Positions 34,661 through 42,734 of a DNA stretch of 64,000 nucleotides are shown here, piece after piece. The DNA is taken from NCBI RefSeq assembly GCF_000805335.1, contig NZ_KN708638.1, positions 200,261-264,260 of the forward strand, written 5' to 3'. The position numbers and the translations under genes are program-made. This stretch comes from Streptomyces sp. CT34. Its GTDB lineage: Bacteria > Actinomycetota > Actinomycetes > Streptomycetales > Streptomycetaceae. Within the stretch, counting starts at the first letter, position 1. Each line of letters opens with the position of its first letter. The notes beneath the pieces were generated by a model. It was given only the letters and a program-made list of their open reading frames with translations, was not told where the DNA came from and searched no databases.

Positions 34661-36580
34661 ATGCCGACCGAAACGTTTGAGTTTCAGGTAGAGGCCCGTC
34701 AGCTGCTGCAGCTGATGATCCACTCGGTCTACTCGAACAAAGATGTCTTCTTGCGGGAGCTCGTCTCCAACGCCTCCGACGCACTGGACAAGCTGCGCCT
34801 GGAAAAGCTGCGGGACGACTCGCTCGACGCCGACGCGTCCGATCTGCACGTCGGGATCGACGTCGACAAGGACGCCCGCACCCTGACCGTGCGGGACAAC
34901 GGCATCGGGATGTCGTACGACGAGGTCGGCCAACTCATCGGCACGATCGCCAACTCGGGCACCGCGAAGTTCCTCCAGGAGCTGCGGGAGGCCAGGGACG
35001 CGGCCGGTGAGGAGGGGCTCATCGGCCAGTTCGGCGTCGGGTTCTACTCCGGCTTCATGGTGGCGGACGAGGTCACCCTGGTGACCCGGCGCGCCGGCGA
35101 GGGCCAGGGCACCCGCTGGTCGTCGCGCGGCGAGGGCACGTACACGTTGGAAACGGTCGACGACGCGCCGCAGGGCACCTCGGTCACGCTCCACCTCAAG
35201 CCGGCCGACCCGGAGAACCAGCTCCACGACTACACCTCGCCGTGGAAGATCCGGGAGATCATCAAGCGGTACTCGGACTTCATCACCTGGCCCATCCGGA
35301 TGGTGCCGGAGGCGCCCGCCCCGTCCGACGGGGGCGACGCGGGCGAGCAGGCGCCGGAACCGGAGACGCTCAACTCGACGAAGGCGCTGTGGGCCCGGCC
35401 GCGCAACGAGGTGTCCGAGGACGAGTACCACGAGCTGTACAAGCACATCGCGCACGACTGGCGCGATCCGCTGGAGACGATCCGGCTCCAGGCGGAGGGC
35501 ACCTTCGAGTACCAGGCCCTGCTGTTCCTCCCCGCGCACGCCCCCCACGACCTGTTCACGCGGGAGTTCCAGCGCGGGGTGCAGCTGTACGTCAAGCGCG
35601 TGTTCATCATGGAGGACTGCGAGGCACTGCTGCCGCCGTACCTCCGCTTCGTCAAGGGCGTCGTCGACGCGGCGGACCTCTCGCTCAACGTCTCCCGCGA
35701 GATCCTCCAGCAGGACCGCCAGATCGAGCGGATGCGGCGACGGCTGACGAAGAAGGTCCTGTCCACCGTCAAGGAGATGATGGCCAAGGACCAGGACCGC
35801 TACGCCACGTTCTGGCGGGAGTTCGGCGCGGCCCTGAAGGAGGGGCTGGTCACCGACGCGGAGAACCAGGAGGCCATCCTCGCCGTCGCGTCGTTCGCGA
35901 GCACCCACCACGACACCGAGCCGACCACGCTCAAGCAGTACGTGGAGCGGATGAAGGACGGCCAGGACGACATCTACTACCTGACCGGCGAGTCCCGGCA
36001 GGCCATCGAGAACTCCCCGCACATGGAGGCGTTCCGGGACCGGGGCATCGAGGTGCTGCTGCTCACCGACCCCGTGGACGAGGTGTGGGTCGACGCCGTC
36101 GGCGAGTACGAGGGCAAGAAGCTGCGGTCCGTCGCCAAGGGGCAGATCGATCTCGACGCCGAGGGTGAGAAGACCGCCGACGACGAGCGGGAGAAGCAGA
36201 CCGAGGAGTACTCCGGGCTGCTGGACTGGATGAAGGAGCAGCTGGATGAGGACATCAAGGAGGTGCGCCTGTCCTCGCGCCTGACCGTCTCCCCGGCCTG
36301 TGTCGTCTCCGACACCAACGACCCGACCGCGGCGCTGGAGAACATGTATCGCGCGATGGGCCAGGAAGTGCCGCGCACCAAGCGGATCCTGGAACTCAAC
36401 CCGGACCACCCGTTGGTGAAGGGCCTGAACCAGGCGTACAAGGAGCGCGCGGACCGCACGGAGCTCACGGAGACCGCCGAGCTGCTGCACGGTCTGGCGG
36501 TGCTCGCCGAGGGCGGTCAGCCGAAGGAGCCGGCCCGGTTCGTCAAGCTGATGGCGGACCGCCTGGAGCGCGCGCTGTAA
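34661..36580 (+). CDS. htpG: Molecular chaperone HtpG (Hsp90)
   Basis: 639 residues, full length. N-terminal ATPase: [16 protein letters not shown] with the catalytic Glu, [17 protein letters not shown], and [17 protein letters not shown] (lid). Middle domain with [20 protein letters not shown] and [24 protein letters not shown] sequence ([20 protein letters not shown]), then the C-terminal dimerisation domain. Cytosolic ATP-dependent chaperone. ATG at 34661 preceded by GAGGT. Many Streptomyces carry htpG as a single accessory gene; no heat-shock operator is obvious upstream. Confidence 0.95.
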
Positions 36581-36678
36581 CGCGACTTCGCGGGCGTCCG
36601 TCGGCGGCCTGCCCCAGGGGCTTCCGGACGCTGATGGGCGAATGTGGGTCCTGTTGGCGAATGTGGGGCCTTTGCGTG

Positions 36679-36721
36679 ACGTCGGTCTCCACGACCTGGT
36701 TGTGGTCTTGGAGACCGACGT
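36679..36721. terminator. Long inverted repeat between convergent genes
   Basis: ACGTCGGTCTCCA (36679-36691) pairs perfectly with TGGAGACCGACGT (36709-36721); inside the 17-nt loop GACC can pair with GGTC, extending the stem. It lies between the ends of htpG and the SagB-like gene, which face each other, so a bidirectional terminator is the simplest reading. A nearby direct repeat (GGCGAATGTGGG at about 36638 and 36656) is unexplained. Confidence 0.6.
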
Positions 36722-36830
36722 TGCTGTTTGGGGAGAACGCCGGTGTCGATTCGGCCCGACGGCGCCGCTGCCGCCGTCCTCGCCCACCATCCGGCTCGGC
36801 CGGTCGAACAGTGAGGTGCCGTGTCGTCAG

Positions 36831-37976
36831 CTACTGAGGCTGCTGGGCGTCGAGCGGGACGCCCACCGGGGAGGCCGGTCCGGCCGCGGGCAGGCCGAGA
36901 GCCAGGCTGCCGACGTGGATCAGACGGTCGTGGTGCGGCGGCGCGAGGAAGGGGGCGGTTGCCGGGGACTCCATACGGCCGGTCAGGCAGGATGCCAGGC
37001 CGAGGTCGGTGGCGGCCAAGGACAGAGTCTGCATCAGGCAGCCCGTGTCCCGGTAGATCAGGCTGAGCGCCATGCCCTCGTACTTCCACGTGGTGCGGGC
37101 GGCGCAGGCGGCCAGGTAGAGGCTGACCGGGGGCGCGGCGTCCAGGAGCGCGAGTTCGGTGACGGTGCGCTGCTGGAGGGCGGCCAGCTCGGCCGTCCAG
37201 GGGGAGAGCCCGTGCAGGGTGTGGGTGAACGGGTCGTAGTGGTAGGCGCCGGCGGGCAGGCCCTCGACCTCGCGGGCCAGGACATAGATCTCCAGGCTGT
37301 GGCGGGCGCCGCCGGAGGGCGCCGGACGCTGGGTCTGCTCGTAGGCGCGCGGGGGCAGGTAGCCGCGGACGCGGGCGGAGCGGTCGAGGAGGGTACCGAG
37401 AAGGGGCAGTGGGACGCGCTCGGCGGCGTAAGCGCGGACGCTGCGGCGGGATGCCAGGACCTCGGTGAGGGGGCGGCTGGGGGCGTCGGAGCCGTCGGGC
37501 AGGGCGATGACGGCATCGGCCTCGGGGTGGTGCAGGCGGGCGGGCGGCGGAGTGCCCTGGCCTGCACCGGCAACCGGGCCGTGGCCGGACCGGGCGTGGA
37601 CTGCCAGTTCGTACGGGGTCCAGCCGTCGCCGCCCGGCCCGGCCCAGGTACCCTCCGGGTCGTCGGGGGCACGGCGCTGGAGTATGCCGACTGCGGTGAG
37701 CCGGGCCAGGAGGGTGTGGACGTCGCCGCCGGGGGCGGAGTCCCGCCAACGGTCGTGGAGTTGGTCCGCGGTCTGCGGCTGGTCGAGCTGGTTGAGGAGA
37801 TCGACGAGGGCGGGCTTGGCGGTGAACTTTCGCCAGCGGCGGCAGTCGACGAGGACCGGGCCGCCGCCCTCCGCCCATTCCAGCAGCAGGTCGGGGTTGC
37901 GCCGGTAGTGGCATTTGGCGTCGTGGGAGGGTGCGTCCGGGGTGCCGTTGGGAGTGTTGTCCGGGGTGGCATTCAT
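36831..37976 (-). CDS. SagB/ThcOx-type azoline dehydrogenase of a TOMM locus
   Basis: 381 residues. The C-terminal two-thirds is a SagB-type nitroreductase fold: RPLTEVLASRRSVRAYA (FMN-binding Arg), LGTLLDRSARVRGYLPPRAY, RPAPSGGARHSLEIYVLARE, YHYDPFTHTLHGL, and GMALSLIYRDTGCLMQTLSL, DLGLASCLTG. Such FMN enzymes oxidise azolines to thiazoles or oxazoles in RiPP biosynthesis. The first ~150 residues (KCHYRRNPDLLLEWAEGGG) form the extra N-terminal domain often present in this family. ATG at 37976, 80 bp after the YcaO gene stop on the same strand; last gene of the operon. Confidence 0.87.
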   Translation of the reverse strand: MNATPDNTPNGTPDAPSHDAKCHYRRNPDLLLEWAEGGGPVLVDCRRWRKFTAKPALVDLLNQLDQPQTADQLHDRWRDSAPGGDVHTLLARLTAVGILQRRAPDDPEGTWAGPGGDGWTPYELAVHARSGHGPVAGAGQGTPPPARLHHPEADAVIALPDGSDAPSRPLTEVLASRRSVRAYAAERVPLPLLGTLLDRSARVRGYLPPRAYEQTQRPAPSGGARHSLEIYVLAREVEGLPAGAYHYDPFTHTLHGLSPWTAELAALQQRTVTELALLDAAPPVSLYLAACAARTTWKYEGMALSLIYRDTGCLMQTLSLAATDLGLASCLTGRMESPATAPFLAPPHHDRLIHVGSLALGLPAAGPASPVGVPLDAQQPQ

Positions 37977-38056
37977 GACGTGATTTCCGCTTTCGTCGGG
38001 ACGGTCGCGGGTGAGGAGAGGGCAGGAGTTCAGGACGCCGGAACGTCCGGGACACG

Positions 38057-40195
38057 TCAGAGGAACGGCAGGGGCATCGGGTTGAGCTGATCTTCCCTCA
38101 GCGGGGTCTCGCGGGCGCCCATGGCCAGCGGGGCGGTGAAGACCCGGGGGCCGCCGCGCCGGTGGAAGTCGCTGCGCAGGGTGAGCGGGCACAGGCCGGG
38201 GATCACCGTCCGGACGACCGAGACGCCGCATTCGGCCACGTCGATGGGGGTGATGTCGACGGTGATCGTCTCGTAGCCGCGGGCGGCGAGCCGGCGGACC
38301 GCCTCGGCTACGTCGTCCTGGAGGCTGCCCGCGGGCCGGGTGTCGGGCAGCGGGTGCAGGGGGCCGTCGTTCCAGAAGGCGAGGTGGTGCCGGCGCTCGG
38401 GCGCGCAGTAGTAGAGGCAGAACTCGCTGAGGCTGCTCAGGGCGGCGTCGGCGGCCGGGATCTCGGCCTCTTCGAGCCAGATGCCGGCGCCGGTGCGGCA
38501 CAGGCATGCCTCCTCCAGCGCCCCCAGTAATGCGGCGTGCGGGTCGAGGCCGGCGCGGGCGGCGTGGATGACGACCGGCCGCTCGGCGGTGCCCTCGGCG
38601 AATCGGACGGCGACGGCCGGGATACCGAGGTCGGTGGTCAGGTCTTTGCAGGTGACCGTCGCGCCTTCGGCGGTGATCCGCTCGACGATCCGGCGGGCGG
38701 GCCCGTCGGGGAGGTGGGTGAGGTCGAGGCTGGGGAGGGTGAGCCGGTTCTCCCAGAAGACCAGGGTGGCGTCGCGTTCGACGATCTCCATCAGGCCGCC
38801 GAGGACGGCGTGGTGGTACGAGCCGCCCGCCGCCAGCCCGGTGGAGATCGGGTCGAACCACGGCTTGTGGGCGCGCGGGAAGCGGTAGGGCAGATAGACC
38901 GCGCAGGCCGGGACGTACCGCGGGCGACCGGTGGTCAGGGACCGGCCGGCCACCCAGTCGATCTCCACGTCGGGGTCGAAGGGCGCGTAACGGCGTTGCT
39001 CCGCATACTCCTTGGCGGAGCCGAGCGGCAGGCTGCGCGGGTCGACCGCCTCGTCGCCGAGGGCCGCGAGCGTGGCACGGACCAGTCGGCCGGTGTCGTA
39101 CACCCCGGCCGCGTACCGCTCCAGGGTCTCGCCCACCGCGCAGACCCGGGCGTTGACCGGATCGCTCTTGACCGCCCCGCCGCGGGCCTCGGCAGCCACC
39201 GGCGAGAACCACGTCGTGGTGATCATCCCGGCCGTCCGGGCGTAGGTGGTACCGCCCGCAGGGCCCTGCTCCTGGTCCACCCGCAGCTCGGGGACCAGCC
39301 CGGTCAGCGGATCGACCGCACCGCGCATCAACCGCCAGCTCTCCCGTGCGTCCACGGCGGCCGGTTCGTCCCTCTTGGGCGGAACGGCGACGGTGCCGCA
39401 GGCGGGGCAGCCAGGGGTGTGGAACAGGGTGTGCCGGATGCGTTGCAGGGAGGCGTGGTCGAGTTCTGTGAGTACCGGCGGTTCGGTACCGGCCTCGGGG
39501 GCGGCGAGTGCGGTGAGGACCTCATGGGCCAGGACACCGGCCGCGATGGCGGTGGTCGGCCATGCCTCGCTCTCCGCCGCGCCCAGCAGCTGGTCGATCG
39601 GCAGACCGGCCACCGGCTGCCAGGTGTGGTTGGCGCGGATCCGCCGTACGAGGCAGACCGGGCACGGCGTGCGGGGCGGGTCGAGGGTGGCGAGCAGCAT
39701 GCGCGTGGGGGTGCTGAGATAGGTCACCAGGGCCGTGCCGCCGTCGAGGACCAGGCGGGTCCAGCGCCGGAGTTCGTCCTCCGGCAGGCTCAACGGGAGG
39801 ACCGCGGCCTGCGGTTCACCGGGCTCGTCGACCGGCACGACGCGAACTCCCGCCCTGGTGAGGATGTTGGCCGCCTCGCCGGCCAACGGCCCGTCCCCGG
39901 CCACCGCGACGGTCCGCCCGCGCAGGGCGGCGTCATCCCCGTAGAGCGGGTGCGCGAGCCGCCCGTCCCCGGGGTGGGCCAGGCCACGGGCACACAACCC
40001 GTTGGTCACGCGCTCGGGTACCGCCTCTAGCGTGATCGCCCCGCCGTCGTCATCCGCGCCGGGCAGCCGGACGGGGACACGGAGGGTGCCGGTACTGGCG
40101 CAGACATAGAGGTGGTCGCCTCGGGCGATGAGCCGTACGTCGGGACGGAGCGTCGGGCGGGCGGTGGGACGCGGGGAGGGCCGGGAGGTTTCCAA
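38057..40195 (-). CDS. Fused TOMM cyclodehydratase (ThiF-like leader-binding domain plus YcaO)
   Basis: 712 residues. The N-terminal ~275 residues are the ocin/ThiF-like partner domain with a tetracysteine zinc site (CPVC at 178-181, CPAC at 263-266) and LRGRTVAVAGDGPLAGEAAN; this part normally binds the leader of a precursor peptide. The C-terminal YcaO domain has the ATP/Mg residues in AVGETLERYAAG (Glu357, Glu360) and GGLMEIVERDA, LGALEEACLCR, and ends in the Pro-rich tail NPMPLPFL, which is characteristic of azoline-forming YcaO enzymes. It should cyclise Cys/Ser/Thr of a peptide backbone using ATP. TTG start at 40195 with AAGGCGG upstream. Downstream of the small peptide gene and a hairpin. 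Confidence 0.9.
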   Translation of the reverse strand: METSRPSPRPTARPTLRPDVRLIARGDHLYVCASTGTLRVPVRLPGADDDGGAITLEAVPERVTNGLCARGLAHPGDGRLAHPLYGDDAALRGRTVAVAGDGPLAGEAANILTRAGVRVVPVDEPGEPQAAVLPLSLPEDELRRWTRLVLDGGTALVTYLSTPTRMLLATLDPPRTPCPVCLVRRIRANHTWQPVAGLPIDQLLGAAESEAWPTTAIAAGVLAHEVLTALAAPEAGTEPPVLTELDHASLQRIRHTLFHTPGCPACGTVAVPPKRDEPAAVDARESWRLMRGAVDPLTGLVPELRVDQEQGPAGGTTYARTAGMITTTWFSPVAAEARGGAVKSDPVNARVCAVGETLERYAAGVYDTGRLVRATLAALGDEAVDPRSLPLGSAKEYAEQRRYAPFDPDVEIDWVAGRSLTTGRPRYVPACAVYLPYRFPRAHKPWFDPISTGLAAGGSYHHAVLGGLMEIVERDATLVFWENRLTLPSLDLTHLPDGPARRIVERITAEGATVTCKDLTTDLGIPAVAVRFAEGTAERPVVIHAARAGLDPHAALLGALEEACLCRTGAGIWLEEAEIPAADAALSSLSEFCLYYCAPERRHHLAFWNDGPLHPLPDTRPAGSLQDDVAEAVRRLAARGYETITVDITPIDVAECGVSVVRTVIPGLCPLTLRSDFHRRGGPRVFTAPLAMGARETPLREDQLNPMPLPFL

Positions 40196-40238
40196 TTCTG
40201 TCCGCCTTCGGAGAGCCGTGGGTGGTGGCCGAAAGACG

Positions 40239-40270
40239 TCTCCCGGCCGGTTCGCTGCCCGGCCGGGAGA
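40239..40270. terminator. Hairpin between the putative precursor gene and the cyclodehydratase gene
   Basis: TCTCCCGGCC (40239-40248) and GGCCGGGAGA (40261-40270) pair perfectly around a 12-nt loop. On the coding (minus) strand it starts 12 nt after the peptide gene's stop and is followed by CGTCTTTC. RiPP operons often have such a partial terminator after the precursor gene so that the peptide is made in excess over the enzymes. Confidence 0.7.
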
Positions 40271-40282
40271 GGCTTCTTCCTG

Positions 40283-40402
40283 TTACTCGGCCTTCTCCGA
40301 GTCGTCGTATTCAGTGACGAAACAAAGGCAGCTGTGGCCCGCGAAAGCCGTCTCCGACTCCGGGATGACCATCTCCTCGAACAGTTCCTCATTCTCCGGC
40401 AC
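40283..40402 (-). CDS. Putative TOMM precursor peptide (39 aa)
   Basis: A small gene directly upstream of the YcaO gene on the same strand. GTG at 40402 has an excellent ribosome site (AGAAGGAG, 4-nt spacer TTTC). The product is 39 residues: an acidic leader-like start (PENEELFEEMVIPESE), then TAFAG, a short core HSCLCFVT and an acidic tail YDDSEKAE ending in TAA. Ser24, Cys25, Cys27 and Thr30 are possible cyclisation sites. The leader has the amphipathic ELFEEMV helix expected for binding to the cyclodehydratase. An upstream in-frame ATG (40426) would add eight residues. No other small peptide gene fits better in this locus; function is inferred from position and composition. Confidence 0.72.
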   Translation of the reverse strand: MPENEELFEEMVIPESETAFAGHSCLCFVTEYDDSEKAE

Positions 40403-40977
40403 GAAACTTCTCCTTCCGTTTTCCATTGGGTGTTCGATTTTTCGTGCGCCACACCTGACCACGCTCCGGTCCGGCGCACTCCTTCCATTTCGAGGGATGG
40501 CGACATTCCCCGTCAAGAACGACTGAAGAAGTGACTCAAACCACCGCCAGGAAGGCGATCTTACGGATGAATAGCACAGGTGAACGCCGTCTACCTGCAG
40601 GTTCTCCCTCACCGCCGACCAAATATGGAATTTCCCGGTCCGGCAACCCCACAAATCGGCCCGACGCGTCAACGGAAAATTTCCGGCCACTGAGGAGATT
40701 CACGGAGGGAGAACAGAAACGGGCGGCAGGAGTCCCACAGGGCTCCGGCCGCCACAGCGACCGCGCCCGCTCTGGCCAATAGTCGCCGGCCCGGCCGCAC
40801 CGCTCCCCCACCGCGAAGACGCGGAGATCGCCTTTGCGAAGAAAGAGCGCCAATTCCGGTGGCCGATCGGCTCGTTCCGGACGTTCGAGCACACCTCGGC
40901 CGACCGGCCCGCCCAGCAGATGACGACGCACGGCTCGGGCCCTGGCGGCGGCGACCGGCGACGGGGCGGTAGGTAGG
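40403..40977. other. Region upstream of the TOMM operon, no recognisable gene
   Basis: 575 bp. On the minus strand TTGACG at 40516-40511 lies about 110 bp upstream of the peptide start and may be a -35 element, with no convincing -10. The stretch 40540-40700 is AT-richer than the surroundings (for example CAAATATGGAATTTCC). The plus strand at about 40810-40930 reads HREDAEIAFAKKERQFRW and further, open but unassigned. No regulator or transporter gene is present. Confidence 0.45.
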
Positions 40978-41400
40978 TCAGGCCGGGGCGATCAGGTCGC
41001 GGTAGTCCTCGCTCCACAAGTCCTCGGCCGCGGTCGGCAGAAGCTCGTCCACCCGTTCAGCCGGCTCCATCGAGGCGGACGTCGCGGGGCCGACCGCCTG
41101 GCTGAGCGTTCCCTGTGCCGTCCACTCCGTACGCAGTTCCAGAATCCCCGGTTCCGGACACCGCCACCTGAAGCGCGTGACGCACAGTGCGCCGACGTTG
41201 AACCACCAGCTCCATCCCCATCCGTCACCGAGGAACCCGAGCTCAGACACTTCCATGGCGCCATACGAAAACGGGAAGCTGCTCCAGTGGCCTACCAGCA
41301 GGTCATCCAAGTCCATCCACAGAGCTTCGGGCACACGAGCGTGCTCTTTGGGACTGGGTTCGATGAGGCGGCGACTGGATCGCATGAGAAGGGACATCAT
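40978..41400 (-). CDS. Hypothetical protein, Trp-rich
   Basis: Up to 140 residues, minus strand, ending TGA at 40978. The central part (LGFLGDGWGWSWWFNVGALC, VTRFRWRCPEPGILELRTEW) looks like the beta-rich hypothetical proteins found in many Streptomyces beside secondary-metabolite and phage-like genes; I cannot assign a function. The ATG at 41400 gives a basic N-terminus without similarity; the true start may be the downstream region around EALWMDLDDLLVGHW. Not clearly part of the TOMM operon, from which it is separated by nearly 600 bp. Confidence 0.5.
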   Translation of the reverse strand: MMSLLMRSSRRLIEPSPKEHARVPEALWMDLDDLLVGHWSSFPFSYGAMEVSELGFLGDGWGWSWWFNVGALCVTRFRWRCPEPGILELRTEWTAQGTLSQAVGPATSASMEPAERVDELLPTAAEDLWSEDYRDLIAPA

Positions 41401-41826
41401 GTCAGCAGGTTCGGTGAAGAATGCCCTGGACGGGGCGTGCCTCCGCGCGGGCCGGCCACCGACCCCGGCCCAAGACGACGGACGGTCGGCCGAGAGGCGT
41501 CAGGTCCAGCGCACGGCACAGGCGTTCCAGCTCCGCAGCAGCCACGGACTCAGGGTCCGCAAGCACCGTGTACACCGTCGCCACACCAACATTCTGCCCC
41601 CGACGCTGGACAGTTGGAGGTGGAACACATCGATTTCACCGCAGCAGGAATGCCCCGTGACTCCGTTCACGATTCTCGACAGCAGGCGGTCCGTACTTCG
41701 GGAGGCACCCGCCTCACCGTCCGTTCGATGTTCACGAGAAGCGACAGCGTCCTGCCTGATCAGCGCGGCCAGGGTCACGGCCGCCGCCTGTGGCGGGCCG
41801 CGATGCACCGGACCGCAACCGGGTGC
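41401..41826. other. Unassigned region
   Basis: About 425 bp. A minus-strand GTG frame (41584-41402) reads ADPESVAAAELERLCRALDL and a plus-strand frame near 41618 reads EVEHIDFTAAGMPRDSV; both could be pieces of lost genes, neither has a family I recognise or a good ribosome site. Confidence 0.4.
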
Positions 41827-42105
41827 GGGTGAAGGAGCTCCAGGCGGAGGCGGACCGGATCCTGGCCGAACTCGCCGTGGCCGAGGCGGTGTTGGAACGC
41901 CGTTGATCACCGGAGGAGAGCTGGCCGCGGCCCTGGCCGCCCCCCGGTGATGGGACGGATGCGGCCATGCAGGAGGCACCGGAGCCGGTGCCGGCGGCCA
42001 AAGCAGTGAAGGTCCGGGGCGCGGGGTCGATCGTGCCGCGCTTCGGGGAGGGGATGACGGTGGAGGCGCTCGCGACGGACCACTGGCGGACTGTCGAGGT
42101 GCTTC
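41827..42105 (+). pseudogene. Remnant of a coiled-coil hypothetical gene
   Basis: RVKELQAEADRILAELAVAE plus AVLERR, then a frame change to LITGGELAAALAAP and again to APEPVPAAKAVKVRGAGSIV and PRFGEGMTVEALATDHWR. The pattern (a coiled coil, a linker, then a PxWxxGM.VxALAxDYxR-like motif) recalls a group of actinobacterial helix-turn-helix hypothetical proteins that often sit beside transposases. Two frame changes show decay. From 42106 to the start of the next gene at 42345 there is only a leader region. Confidence 0.45.
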
Positions 42106-42344
42106 AGAGGCCGTATCTCTGTCGATCACGAGAGCGGTTCTGATCGATGGAGATACGGATGCGAGGTCCCGGTCCAGGCGATAGAAGGTTCAAACAGCTG
42201 CTGCAGGGCTGGCCCCAGCCACCTCAAGTGCCTGGTAGGGGCCGTTGCCCCCGGGTAGGAAGGAACGCAGACTGGAGTTGAGGCACCGGAGCCGCTGATG
42301 GTTCGCTCCGGAGCGCCCTTGTATGCGTACGAGGGGGTAATCCG

Positions 42345-42734
42345 GTGGAAAATCGACTCGAGATTCTCCTTTCGGAAGAGGGAGCCGAAGCCGGTCACAT
42401 CGATGAGCTGGCCGGCCATCTGCGCGAGGAACTGCTGCAACTCGATGTGGACGATGTGACGCGCCTCCCGGCAGAGGAACAGGCGCCGCCGGGGGCGCGA
42501 GCCGGGGAGGCCTTCGAAGTAGGGGCCCTGCTGGTGACCGTTGGCCAGTCCGCCGAGATGCTCAGACAGGTCCTCTGTCTCGTCCGCGTGTGGTTGGGCC
42601 GCTGCCGTGAGGCGCGCACTTCGGTGCGCCTGAAGATGGACGACGACGAGCTGGAGCTCTCCAAGGCGACATCGGAGCAGGTCACAGAGGCGTTTGACCT
42701 CTTCATCCACCGCCACTCCGCCGTTGGGACATGA
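42345..42734 (+). CDS. EACC1-domain protein (effector-associated constant component)
   Basis: 129 residues with the pattern of the EACC1 family: a short alpha/beta protein with a central hydrophobic helix (ALLVTVGQSAEMLRQVLCLV) followed by a basic strand segment (RTSVRLKMDDDELELSKATS) and EQVTEAFDLFIHRHS. Comparative studies of actinobacterial conflict systems describe this as a constant partner of caspase- or trypsin-like effectors; its molecular role is not established. GTG at 42345 after GAGGGGG. Its stop overlaps the caspase ATG (ATGA), so the two are coupled. Confidence 0.75.
   Translation: MENRLEILLSEEGAEAGHIDELAGHLREELLQLDVDDVTRLPAEEQAPPGARAGEAFEVGALLVTVGQSAEMLRQVLCLVRVWLGRCREARTSVRLKMDDDELELSKATSEQVTEAFDLFIHRHSAVGT

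Noticed and set aside
38537..40030. Plus-strand frame of about 500 codons opposite the YcaO gene
   Set aside because: Antisense shadow; Gly/Arg/Val repeats, no domain, while the minus strand has clear YcaO and zinc motifs.
40531..40931. Short frames on both strands upstream of the putative precursor as alternative RiPP peptides
   Set aside because: Neither has a good ribosome site or a leader/core layout; the plus-strand frame points away from the operon.
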